Shown one piece after another: positions 1 through 5,955 of a DNA stretch of 6,826 nt. A program made the position numbers and the translations under genes. Location of the stretch: positions 1-6,826 of the forward strand of contig CALKYE010000086.1 of assembly GCA_938003765.1 (NCBI GenBank). The letters are read 5' to 3'. Each line of letters begins with the position of its first letter. The first letter of the stretch is position 1. Source of the stretch: an uncultured Planctomycetia bacterium. Lineage in GTDB: Bacteria > Planctomycetota > UBA1135 > GCA-002686595. The notes below the pieces were generated by a model. The model was not told the origin of the DNA. It did no database searches and saw only the letters and a list, made by a program, of their open reading frames with translations.

Positions 1-5
1 CAGCC

Positions 6-3000
6 ATGAATCGCGCCGCTGCGTGGACAGCGGCCGGCGTGTTGGTGCTCGCGCTGGTCGCCTGGATCGTCGTGCGTGGTCGGTCGGAGCGCGAGGCGGC
101 GACACAGGTCGTCGCCTCTGACCTCGAGCGAGACCGCTCAGCGGACAAAGCGAAGTCGAGTGACGACGCGACGTCGAGCGCGCCGACAGACTCCTCGGCT
201 GTCGCGGATGCGGCGGCGGTCGAGACGCAGCGCTCGCTCATCGACGCCGATGCCGTGCTCCTCGGCCGTTGCGTCGACGAGAGCGGAACGCCGATCGCGA
301 ACGTCGAGGTGAGCTGGACCGCGCTGTGGACCGACGACGAGCTCGGCCATCCGCGCAACTGGCAAGCGGTCGACTGGAGCGGCGTGCAAACGCAGACGCT
401 CACCACGCGCACCGACGCGGGCGGTCACTTCCGCTTCAACGCGCTCGCGCCGCGCGCGGGGGAGCGCAGCAGCGCGCTCTGGGCGACGCTGCCCGGCCGC
501 AAGGCGGCGCTGCGCGTGGTGACGGCCACGAACGGCGTCGAAGGTCCCCGGGACGTTGGCGATCTGGCGCTCCAGCTCGCTCGAAGCCCGCGCTTCGAGG
601 TCGTCGAGTTCGACGGCGCGCCCGCCGCCGGCGCGACGATCGAGTTCCGCGGTACGTCCTCGTTCGACGGCCCGCTCGCGAGCGGAGACCAACTGCTGGC
701 GCAGCGCATCTTCCTGCGTCGCATCGAACTCGGCGCCGACGGCAAGTTCGCGGGCTTCGCGCTCGACTCGTCTTGCGACGTGCGCGCCGTGCGCGGGACG
801 CAGCGCTCGGGCTCGTGGCGCGCGCCCAAGCTCGGCGACGAGCGTCGGCGCTTCGTCCTCGGCGACACGTTCGTCGCGCGCGGTGTCGTGCGCTGGCCCG
901 AGACCGGCGTCGATCGCTCGCGCGTGTTCGTGCACTGCAATGCGATGAACGAGCGCGCGTCCGACACGCTTGCGCAGGTCTCGATCGCCGAGAACGGCGA
1001 GTGGGGGCCGGTGGACCTTCCACTAGGTCCTGGCTACCGCATCTACCACTTCGGGTTGTTCGGCGCCGCGTACGCACCGGACGTTGAGCTCGAACCGCCA
1101 GCGCCCGGCGGCGAGCTGTTCGTCGAGTTGCTCGCGGAGCCTGCGCACACCGCGCGCTTCGTCGTGGTCGATGGCGACGATCGACCCATCGAAGGCGCAC
1201 GCGTCGGCGCGATCTTCGGGGCCGGCGGCAAGTGGACCCGCAAGAGCGGCTTCAGCGGACCCGATGGCATCGCGAGTCTCGAGGGTTGTGCGGTCGGCTC
1301 GGCCTACTTGAGCGCGCAAGCGTTCGGCTACGTCCCGCTGCAGATGCCCGGAGTCCTGTCCGACGACCCGGCTCGCGAGCCGATCAAGCTCGAACTGCAG
1401 CGCGGCGGCCGCATCAAGGGTCGCGTGACTCACGCGGGCAAGCCGCTCGAGAAGTTCGACGTGCAGTACTGGCAGGAGGGGCCGAGCGCCTTCAAGACGC
1501 GCAGTTTCTCCGACCGCGAGCAAGGCGATTTCGAGCTCGACACCGCGCCGCTGGGCGAGGTGTGGATCTTCGCCGCGAGCCACCCGCTCGGTCAGTGCGA
1601 TGCCGTGATGCTCCAGGTCAACGACACCGAGCCGGCCGAGGTCGCGCTCGAGATCGGCGCGCCGATGCGCGCGCGCGGGCGCGTGCTCGACTCGCTGACG
1701 CGGCTGCCCGTCGAGGGCGCGCGAGTGCAACTGTGGGCGAAGTGGGGGCATCAACTGATGACGCAGCTCGGCGCTCCTGTTCAGAGCGGTGTGGACGGCT
1801 CGTTCGAGCTCGAAGGCGTGACGCACGAACGCACGAGCTTCGCGGTCGAGGCCGAGGGCTACGGCATGGTGATCCAGCCCGTGAAGGGCGCCGAGCAAGG
1901 CGGAGTCGTCACGCTCCTCGACGTGCCGCTGGTGAAGAGGATTGGCTTCGCGATGCAGCTCAGCTCGCCCGTGGCCGAGGACTTCACCGCGTACACGCTC
2001 GAGACGTACATGCAGGACTGGAGCGCTCCGGCGCAGTCGTTCAACGCCGCCGGGCGCCTGGACCTCGGCCTGGTCACGGCCGGTCGCATCAGTTGTTTCC
2101 TCAGCGCACCGAACGGCGCCGCGCTGAGCTTCAACGTCCACCCGACGGTCGGTCGCGACCATCTCGAGCACATCGAGCTCGATTCGTCGTGCACGCTCAA
2201 GGTCACGGCGAGCGGAGCGCGCGCCGCTGACTTGCCCAGCCCGTGCGAGGCCTCGCTGACCTATCGCTCCGGCGCTGGACGCGAGATCGAGAGCCTGTGC
2301 GTTCGACGCGACGACGGCTCGTGGAACTTTCCCTCGATCCCCGTGCGCAAGGCTTCGCTGTCGCTCATCGCCGCGAGCGGCGTGTTCCACACGCAAGCGG
2401 TCACGCTCCAAGACGGCCCCAACGAACTCGAAGTGCGCCTCGAAGGCGAGCTCACGCGCCTGCGCGTCGTGACGCCCAGCGGCGCGCCAGTGCCCGCTGC
2501 GTACGTCATCCTTCGCAGCGCCTCGCGCAGCGATTGGTTCGCGCGCTTCTTCGTCGACGCCGACGGCTACGCCTCCATTCCGCTCGGCCAGCTCGACGAC
2601 CTGCACGCCGTCGTGAACAGCCCGACGCACGGCTCGGGCACGCAGATCCCGGTGCGCATGCCGCGTAGCGCGGACGACGCAGCCGAGATCGTGTTCGACA
2701 CCGAGTGTGAGCTGCGCCTCTCGTTCTCCGACGCGGGCGAGCCGCTGCCGTGGATGAAGCTGTTCCTCTTCGATCCGAACGCGTCGATGGAGTTGCGCGA
2801 CTTCGTCGTCGACCAGCGCGGCGAGGCGAAGCTCGAGAAGCTCACGCGCGGGACCTACCGCCTGATCGTGGAACAGCCCGGACTGTGGCGCAAAGTCGCC
2901 GACGTGAGCGTGGACTCGACGCGCACCGCCGTCACGGTCGACGTGCGGCGCACGGGCGCGCTGGAGCTCGAACTGCGCCGCACGGGCGATGTGGCCGCGG

Positions 3001-3233
3001 CTGGCGCGCCGCTCGAACTCGTCTCTGAGGAGTTCGACGTAAGCGTGAGCGAGTGGCTCGCGGCCGGACGCGTTCGCGGCGCCGCGCAAGGGCTGGTGGC
3101 CGACGCGAGCGGTCGAGTCGAGCTTCGCGAACTGCCGCGAGGCCGCTACCGCTGGTCGTGCGGTTCAGCGAACGGCGTCATCGACGTGCCGCCCGGCGCC
3201 GTCGCGCGCGAAGTGTTGCGCCTGAGCGAGTAG
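6..3233 (+). CDS. Large membrane-anchored protein with carboxypeptidase-regulatory-like beta-sandwich repeats
   Basis: The 1075-residue product starts with a short N-terminus and a hydrophobic helix at about residues 5-24, followed by RGRSER and a Ser/Ala/Asp-rich linker to about residue 80. The rest is a string of modules with the pattern of carboxypeptidase regulatory-like (transthyretin/Ig-like) domains: a GRVxDxxGxPxxGAxV-type opening strand, then DxxGxFxLxxL, then a strand ending in an AxGY-type turn. The clearest modules begin near residues 83, 196, 380, 467, 551, 815, 901 and 983; divergent ones lie near 281, 643 and 729. No protease, kinase, glycosidase or metal-binding catalytic motif was seen. 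Such modules are known as structural, adhesion or carbohydrate-associated parts of exported proteins, so an envelope or periplasmic role is inferred. The function is unknown. The helix may be an uncleaved signal anchor; basic residues on its C-terminal side leave the topology uncertain. The ATG lies only 5 nt into the window, so its ribosome-binding site and any upstream partner cannot be judged. Third-position GC bias is continuous throughout, with no sign of a frameshift. Confidence 0.88.
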   Translation: MNRAAAWTAAGVLVLALVAWIVVRGRSEREAATQVVASDLERDRSADKAKSSDDATSSAPTDSSAVADAAAVETQRSLIDADAVLLGRCVDESGTPIANVEVSWTALWTDDELGHPRNWQAVDWSGVQTQTLTTRTDAGGHFRFNALAPRAGERSSALWATLPGRKAALRVVTATNGVEGPRDVGDLALQLARSPRFEVVEFDGAPAAGATIEFRGTSSFDGPLASGDQLLAQRIFLRRIELGADGKFAGFALDSSCDVRAVRGTQRSGSWRAPKLGDERRRFVLGDTFVARGVVRWPETGVDRSRVFVHCNAMNERASDTLAQVSIAENGEWGPVDLPLGPGYRIYHFGLFGAAYAPDVELEPPAPGGELFVELLAEPAHTARFVVVDGDDRPIEGARVGAIFGAGGKWTRKSGFSGPDGIASLEGCAVGSAYLSAQAFGYVPLQMPGVLSDDPAREPIKLELQRGGRIKGRVTHAGKPLEKFDVQYWQEGPSAFKTRSFSDREQGDFELDTAPLGEVWIFAASHPLGQCDAVMLQVNDTEPAEVALEIGAPMRARGRVLDSLTRLPVEGARVQLWAKWGHQLMTQLGAPVQSGVDGSFELEGVTHERTSFAVEAEGYGMVIQPVKGAEQGGVVTLLDVPLVKRIGFAMQLSSPVAEDFTAYTLETYMQDWSAPAQSFNAAGRLDLGLVTAGRISCFLSAPNGAALSFNVHPTVGRDHLEHIELDSSCTLKVTASGARAADLPSPCEASLTYRSGAGREIESLCVRRDDGSWNFPSIPVRKASLSLIAASGVFHTQAVTLQDGPNELEVRLEGELTRLRVVTPSGAPVPAAYVILRSASRSDWFARFFVDADGYASIPLGQLDDLHAVVNSPTHGSGTQIPVRMPRSADDAAEIVFDTECELRLSFSDAGEPLPWMKLFLFDPNASMELRDFVVDQRGEAKLEKLTRGTYRLIVEQPGLWRKVADVSVDSTRTAVTVDVRRTGALELELRRTGDVAAAGAPLELVSEEFDVSVSEWLAAGRVRGAAQGLVADASGRVELRELPRGRYRWSCGSANGVIDVPPGAVAREVLRLSE

Positions 3234-3362
3234 GGCGTCGGCGTCCCAACTCGCCGCGCAATCAACACGGCGACAGGCGCTCGGCCTTCGTAGCGCAGCG
3301 ATCGCTGAACTCTGGAAGAGAGTCGTTGCCGCTCGCGAATGGCGCCGGTGGGGGCGTTCAGC
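3234..3362. other. Convergent intergenic gap, no clear terminator
   Basis: This 129-nt gap separates the stop of the plus-strand repeat protein from the stop of the minus-strand DoxX-like gene. A bidirectional terminator would be expected, but I see no GC hairpin followed by a T tract on either strand. It holds a 12-bp perfect palindrome, CAGCGATCGCTG, at 3296-3307. It also holds a 7-bp inverted pair, GCTGAAC at 3304-3310 and GTTCAGC at 3356-3362, with a 45-nt loop, which is too weak to call. Termination may be Rho-dependent or use a structure I cannot recognise. Confidence 0.5.
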
Positions 3363-3776
3363 TCACTGCGATGACGGACCTGCTCGTCGATGACCCCAGG
3401 CCAGACTCGCGAAGGCGGCGCGCTCACTCCACAGCAGGAACCCGGCGAGGGCGCAGATCGTCAGAAGGATCGGATCACCGATGCCGTCGCCCGAGACGAA
3501 GATGTGAAAGGCGAGGATGTTCACGATGATCGGCCCGAGGACGAGCAAGCCGAGATTGCGCGTCCGCGGAACCGCGACGAGCACGCCGCCGATCACCTCG
3601 CACACTTTGACGAAGGTCAAGTAGCCGGTTGGCGCGAAGGCGCCCATGAACAGCGCGGCCGGCGAGCCCTCCGGCGGCGGCGGTTGCTCGGGAATGAGAT
3701 CGAGCAGGAACATCAGTCCGAACGCTGTGAACATCAGCCCCAGCAGCGCCCCGGCAACCGTCGCCAGGTGCTTCAT
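3363..3776 (-). CDS. DoxX-like four-helix membrane protein
   Basis: The 137-residue product has four hydrophobic segments, at about residues 5-27, 50-70, 74-94 and 102-118, the layout and length of small DoxX-like proteins. Family-style features include K57 and E60 in the second helix (FVKVCEVIGGVLV) and the GPIIVNILAFHIF stretch at 81-93 in the third. A proline-rich loop (QPPPPEG, 31-37) follows helix 1. Members of this family are inner-membrane proteins, some linked to thiol or redox stress; no reaction can be assigned from this sequence. The start codon overlaps the stop of the upstream SRPBCC gene by 4 nt (ATGA). AGAGG (3782-3786, minus strand) lies 5 nt before the ATG, a plausible ribosome-binding site. 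It is the last gene of the ArsR operon, so it is probably controlled by that repressor. The polar C-terminal tail after residue 120 is not informative. Confidence 0.85.
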   Translation of the reverse strand: MKHLATVAGALLGLMFTAFGLMFLLDLIPEQPPPPEGSPAALFMGAFAPTGYLTFVKVCEVIGGVLVAVPRTRNLGLLVLGPIIVNILAFHIFVSGDGIGDPILLTICALAGFLLWSERAAFASLAWGHRRAGPSSQ

Positions 3777-4264
3777 GACGGCCTCTGAGAACTCTTGACG
3801 AACTCGACGAGTTGTTCGAGCACCGTGCCCCAGCCTTGCATGAAGCCCATCTCCTCGTGCTGCTTGCGCGCCTCAGGGTCCTTGTGCATCGCGATCGCTA
3901 TGTAGCGCGTGCCAGAGCCTTCGCTCTGGAACAGCACCGTCGCCGTCATGAACGCTGACGACTTCGGGCGGTAGCCGGGGCCGAGTGCGTCGGTCCAAAC
4001 GAGCTTCTGGTTCTGGACGACCTCGAGGAAGCACCCAGGGCTGGCGGGCATCTCTTCGCCGTTCGGCCCGCGCATCCCGACGCTGAAGATGCCGCCTGGC
4101 CGAGGGTCCATCTCACAAGTCGTGACTTGCCAAGGTCGGGGCACGAACCACTTCTTCAGGTGCTCCGGCGTCGTCCACGCCTTCCAGAGCAACTCGGGGC
4201 GGACATCGACGAAGCGCTCGAGGACGAGGTCGAGCTCGGGGTTGGTTTCAGGGCGCTGAATCAT
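3773..4264 (-). CDS. SRPBCC (AHSA1-type) domain protein
   Basis: The 163-residue protein is almost entirely one START/Bet v1-like SRPBCC domain of the AHSA1 (activator of Hsp90 ATPase homologue 1-like) type. Diagnostic parts are LVLERFVDVRPELLWKAWTT (13-32) with the following PEHLKKWF (33-40), RPGGIFSVGMRGPNG (55-69), CFLEVVQNQKLVWTDAL (78-94), and the C-terminal helix region HEEMGFMQGWGTVLEQL (136-152). The fold forms a deep hydrophobic pocket that binds small lipophilic ligands, but ligands of most bacterial members are unknown. Despite the family name, an Hsp90 function is unlikely. The gene starts inside the preceding ArsR gene (17-nt overlap) and overlaps the DoxX-like gene by 4 nt, so translation is probably coupled. 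The start is ATG with only a weak upstream purine stretch (AAAGAG). Length is normal and no residues typical of the family appear to be missing. Confidence 0.93.
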   Translation of the reverse strand: MIQRPETNPELDLVLERFVDVRPELLWKAWTTPEHLKKWFVPRPWQVTTCEMDPRPGGIFSVGMRGPNGEEMPASPGCFLEVVQNQKLVWTDALGPGYRPKSSAFMTATVLFQSEGSGTRYIAIAMHKDPEARKQHEEMGFMQGWGTVLEQLVEFVKSSQRPS

Positions 4265-4595
4265 CTTGCTCTTTCAGTTCCTTCGCATACGCGTCGAGTT
4301 GGTCGAGGCGCTGCTCCCACACGTTGCGTTGCGCGACGAGCCAGCGCACAGCGCGCTCGAGATTCTTGGGGCGGATTCGCACGGTGCGAACGCGTCCACG
4401 CTTCTCCGTGAGGATCAGGCCGCTCTCCTCCAGAACCTGGAGGTGCTGCATGAACGAAGCCAGCGCCATGTCGAACGGCGCAGCGAGCTCACTCACGGTC
4501 CCAGGGCCCTTGCTGAGCCGCTCGAGAACGGCCCGGCGCGTGGGGCTCGCCAACGCGTGAAAGGCCTGGTCGAGCAGCTGGGCAGCGGCGGGCAT
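4248..4595 (-). CDS. ArsR-family winged-helix transcriptional repressor
   Basis: With the start chosen here the protein has 115 residues. It has the hallmark ArsR N-terminus LDQAFHALASPTRRAVLERL (8-27), a helix-turn-helix at about 33-57 (TVSELAAPFDMALASFMQHL, then QVLEESG), and a beta wing at about 61-75 (LTEKRGRVRTVRI). A C-terminal helix with paired Trp residues (W85, W93) probably serves dimerisation. It has no cysteine, so it cannot be a classic thiol-coordinated arsenic or metal sensor. ArsR proteins beside SRPBCC genes generally act as repressors of their own operon; the inducer here is unknown. Neither possible start has a strong ribosome-binding site. ATG 4595 leaves 13 residues before ALASPTRR, typical of the family. 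ATG 4613, six residues upstream, would suit a leaderless mRNA from the -10-like hexamer at 4619-4624. A further in-frame extension upstream to 4736 is Ala/Arg-rich, would cross the putative promoter, and was not accepted. Confidence 0.9.
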   Translation of the reverse strand: MPAAAQLLDQAFHALASPTRRAVLERLSKGPGTVSELAAPFDMALASFMQHLQVLEESGLILTEKRGRVRTVRIRPKNLERAVRWLVAQRNVWEQRLDQLDAYAKELKEQDDSAP

Positions 4596-4618
4596 GCGGC
4601 CAGCATGGCGCATCTCAA

Positions 4619-4624
4619 AGCTTA
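4619..4624 (-). promoter_or_regulatory. Candidate -10 element of the ArsR operon
   Basis: TAAGCT on the minus strand matches the TAnnnT core of a sigma-70-type -10 box. Normal spacing would place the transcription start at about 4612-4613, at the ATG of the longer ArsR start and 17 nt before the chosen one. No convincing -35 hexamer was seen. The call rests on position, on overlap with the inverted repeat, and on the same hexamer occurring before the sigma gene. Confidence 0.3.
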
Positions 4625-4638
4625 GGGCAATGCCTAAG
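4621..4638. promoter_or_regulatory. Inverted repeat, candidate ArsR operator
   Basis: The minus strand reads CTTAGGCATTGCCCTAAG: perfect 6-bp arms, CTTAGG and CCTAAG, around a 6-bp centre. The near-symmetric centre extends the arms to CTTAGGC and GCCTAAG if one base is bulged. It lies 25 bp upstream of the chosen ArsR start and overlaps the TAAGCT hexamer. ArsR dimers bind short inverted repeats over or near their own promoter, so an autorepression operator is inferred from symmetry and position only. Confidence 0.5.
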
Positions 4639-4775
4639 TGTTGCGCGCCCGCCGTGCGTGCCGTCCGGGCGCTCGCCGCGCGCGTGGCCGCGTGCGCGTC
4701 GACCGCTGGCCGCCCGAGCACCCGCAGCGCCAGCACTCCGCGAGGGAACGCGAGTCAGGCTCGTTCGGCGCGTTG

Positions 4776-4832
4776 TCTCTCACGCTCGACCGCATCTCTC
4801 ACGCGTCGGCCTGCGCGCGCTTGCCGTGAGAG
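4776..4832. repeat. Direct repeat plus matching inverted arm (hairpin)
   Basis: TCTCTCACGC occurs at 4776-4785 and again at 4795-4804, 19 bp apart. The reverse complement of its core, CGTGAGAG, follows at 4825-4832. It pairs perfectly over 8 bp with 4796-4803 (21-nt loop) or with 4777-4784 (40-nt loop), so two mutually exclusive hairpins are possible. There is no T tract for a terminator. The function is unknown, and it could be chance in GC-rich sequence. Confidence 0.35.
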
Positions 4833-4929
4833 TCGGAGATGGCATGGCCCGATATCGATCACGGATGAGCGCCGCCGAGCGAGTGAGCGGTCGAGGTAGC
4901 TCCCGAGGTCCTGCCCGATCGATGTGATC

Positions 4930-5094
4930 GCCAGTGCTCGGCAAGTCGGCGAGACAACCATCCTCCAGCACATACCCGAACGCGTTGAGGCGGTCGTCGT
5001 CGCCACTGTCGTTGCTGTCGAGGACGCCCGCGCCGAGACCGAACTGTTCCGCGACCATGGCTGCAGGCCGCCGCCTGACGACGAGGTTCAGCAC
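4930..5094 (-). pseudogene. Possible decayed coding fragment
   Basis: On the minus strand this stretch reads as a fairly natural protein segment with mostly G/C-ending codons, including MVAEQFGLGAGVLDSNDSGD followed by DDRLNAFGYVLEDG. An in-frame stop lies just upstream, and codon bias breaks down after about 4930, where another minus frame looks better (GQDLGSYLDRSL). That pattern would fit a frameshifted remnant. The plus strand from 4924 to 5190 is also open with GC-rich third positions, so the strand is not certain. I recognise no family in either reading. Confidence 0.15.
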
Positions 5095-5146
5095 ACGACC
5101 GAGATCGTGTCAGCGCTCCCGCGGCGCATCACCTTCGATCTGCGGC

Positions 5147-5167
5147 GGAAGGCCTCTCCGGCCTTTC
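5147..5167. repeat. 8-bp stem-loop without T tract
   Basis: GGAAGGCC (5147-5154) pairs with GGCCTTTC (5160-5167) around a 5-nt loop, with one G-T wobble and the rest Watson-Crick. On neither strand is it followed by a run of T, so it is not a standard intrinsic terminator. It could be the 3' end structure of a lost gene or simply chance. Confidence 0.35.
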
Positions 5168-5287
5168 AGACGCCGCACGTCCCCGGGTGAACCCGCGGTC
5201 CCCGGAGCGCGCCCCGCGCAGCAATGGCTCCGGTAAGAGATCGCGCGCAGTCGTCCATCGTCGCGCGCGCATCCGGCCGCGGTGCTC

Positions 5288-5299
5288 GGCGGATCCGCC
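5288..5299. repeat. 12-bp perfect palindrome upstream of the sigma gene
   Basis: GGCGGATCCGCC is a perfect palindrome about 100 bp before the sigma-factor start. It could be a regulator-binding site, but in DNA this GC-rich a 12-bp palindrome is not strong evidence by itself. Confidence 0.25.
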
Positions 5300-5382
5300 C
5301 AGATGAGCCGGCGCGGGGCGGCGGCCGCCGCAGGCCCACGAATGTGCGCCAGAGCTGAATCCAAACGCGCGTGGCCCGCGAG

Positions 5383-5388
5383 TAAGCT
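5383..5388 (+). promoter_or_regulatory. Candidate -10 element of the sigma/anti-sigma operon
   Basis: TAAGCT ends 9 nt before the GTG start of the ECF gene and matches the TAnnnT core of a -10 box. It would give a transcript starting at about 5395, with a leader of only some 3 nt. There is no Shine-Dalgarno sequence before the GTG, consistent with near-leaderless initiation. No clear -35 was found, and an autoregulatory ECF-type promoter further upstream cannot be excluded. Confidence 0.3.
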
Positions 5389-5397
5389 CCCCGGACT

Positions 5398-5955
5398 GTG
5401 ACGACCATCCTCGAACGCGTGGCAGGCGGGGACCGGGAGGCGGTGCAGCAGTGCATCGACCGCTACGGGAGCCTCGTGCACACGCTGGCGCGCCGGATGT
5501 GTCCGGCCGGCGCCGAGGTCGACGACGCGGTCCAGGAGGCGTTCATCGACTTGTGGCGTAAAGCGGACCGCTTCGACCCGCGCATCGCCGATGAGGCGAC
5601 CTTCGTAGCCATGGTGGCGCGCCGCCGTCTGATCGACATGCGCCGGCGCCTCCAACGCCATGCGGGCGGCGCGGAGGTGGATGAATCGTTCGCGGCTGAG
5701 GGCGTCGAGGTCGACGTCAGCGCCGAGCTGGCGGACGAGGCCGATCGCGCCAAGCGCGCGTTCCGCGAACTCAAGCCCGAGCAGCAGCGGGTGCTCAAGC
5801 TCTCGGTCTGGGAGGGTCACTCCCACCAGTCCATCGCGGACATGACCGGACTGCCCCTGGGCACGGTCAAGACGCATGCGCGCCGCGGGCTGAACAAGCT
5901 GCGGGAGATGCTCGCGCCCTCGGGCGTGGCCTCCACGGAGGGGATGCCGTCATGA
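5398..5955 (+). CDS. ECF-type RNA polymerase sigma factor
   Basis: The 185-residue protein has the two-domain layout of extracytoplasmic-function sigma factors. Region 2 spans about residues 18-88, with the -10-recognition and core-binding stretch DDAVQEAFIDLWRKADRFDP (42-61) and the basic helix VARRRLIDMRRRLQRH (73-88). An acidic linker (about 92-116) leads to region 4 (about 120-172), which starts FRELKPEQQRVLKL and contains the helix-turn-helix HSHQSIADMTGLPLGTVKTH (141-160) followed by ARRGLNKLREML. There is no region 1.1 or 3, as expected. It redirects RNA polymerase to a small regulon when released by the anti-sigma factor encoded next. The GTG start gives a family-typical N-terminus (TTILERVAGGDREAVQQC); the next Met, at residue 35, would cut into region 2. 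The stop overlaps the next start by 4 nt (ATGA). I did not assign an ECF subgroup; the RskA-like partner suggests a SigK-like arrangement. Confidence 0.95.
   Translation: MTTILERVAGGDREAVQQCIDRYGSLVHTLARRMCPAGAEVDDAVQEAFIDLWRKADRFDPRIADEATFVAMVARRRLIDMRRRLQRHAGGAEVDESFAAEGVEVDVSAELADEADRAKRAFRELKPEQQRVLKLSVWEGHSHQSIADMTGLPLGTVKTHARRGLNKLREMLAPSGVASTEGMPS
5937..5943 (+). promoter_or_regulatory. Shine-Dalgarno of the anti-sigma gene
   Basis: GGAGGGG lies inside the end of the sigma gene, 8 nt before the ATG at 5952. It is the strongest ribosome-binding site in the window and fixes that start. It also shows that this host uses Shine-Dalgarno initiation for an internal operon gene, in contrast to the first genes of both operons. 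Confidence 0.7.

Larger units (their letters stand above)
4639..5382. other. Long gap with no gene that can be defended
   Basis: About 740 nt separate the divergent ArsR and sigma operons, unusually long beside the 4- and 17-nt overlaps around it. Several open frames cross it on both strands, but they are Arg/Ala-rich, lack ribosome-binding sites and resemble no family I know. The middle (about 4930-5150) has moderate coding character on both strands and may be a decayed gene. The gap also holds a repeat/hairpin cluster at 4776-4832, a hairpin at 5147-5167, and a 12-bp palindrome at 5288-5299. No tRNA, riboswitch or mobile-element end was recognised. The sigma-operon promoter should lie at its right end. 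Confidence 0.5.

Noticed and set aside
138..1200. Several other open frames on both strands within the first part of the repeat-protein gene
   Set aside because: Arg-rich shadow translations of GC-rich DNA; none shows a motif or ribosome-binding site.
1023..3089. Long minus-strand open frame (688 codons) opposite the repeat-protein gene
   Set aside because: It is Arg/Ala/Glu/His-rich with no family features and mirrors the GC bias of the plus-strand gene, whose product has clear domain patterns along the same span.
3363..3776. Calling the DoxX-like gene a subunit of thiosulfate:quinone oxidoreductase
   Set aside because: Only the general four-helix DoxX fold is supported, and no DoxA-like partner is adjacent.
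4596..4736. N-terminal extension of the ArsR gene by 47 residues
   Set aside because: Ala/Arg-rich, not family-like, and it would translate across the putative -10 and operator. The first few residues back to ATG 4613 remain possible.
5241..5268. TCGCGCGC twice exactly 20 bp apart before the sigma gene
   Set aside because: Simple CG-rich 8-mers are expected by chance at this composition.
5110..5877. Minus-strand open frame of 255 codons opposite the sigma gene
   Set aside because: It lies mostly antisense to the unmistakable ECF sigma gene and has no recognisable domain.
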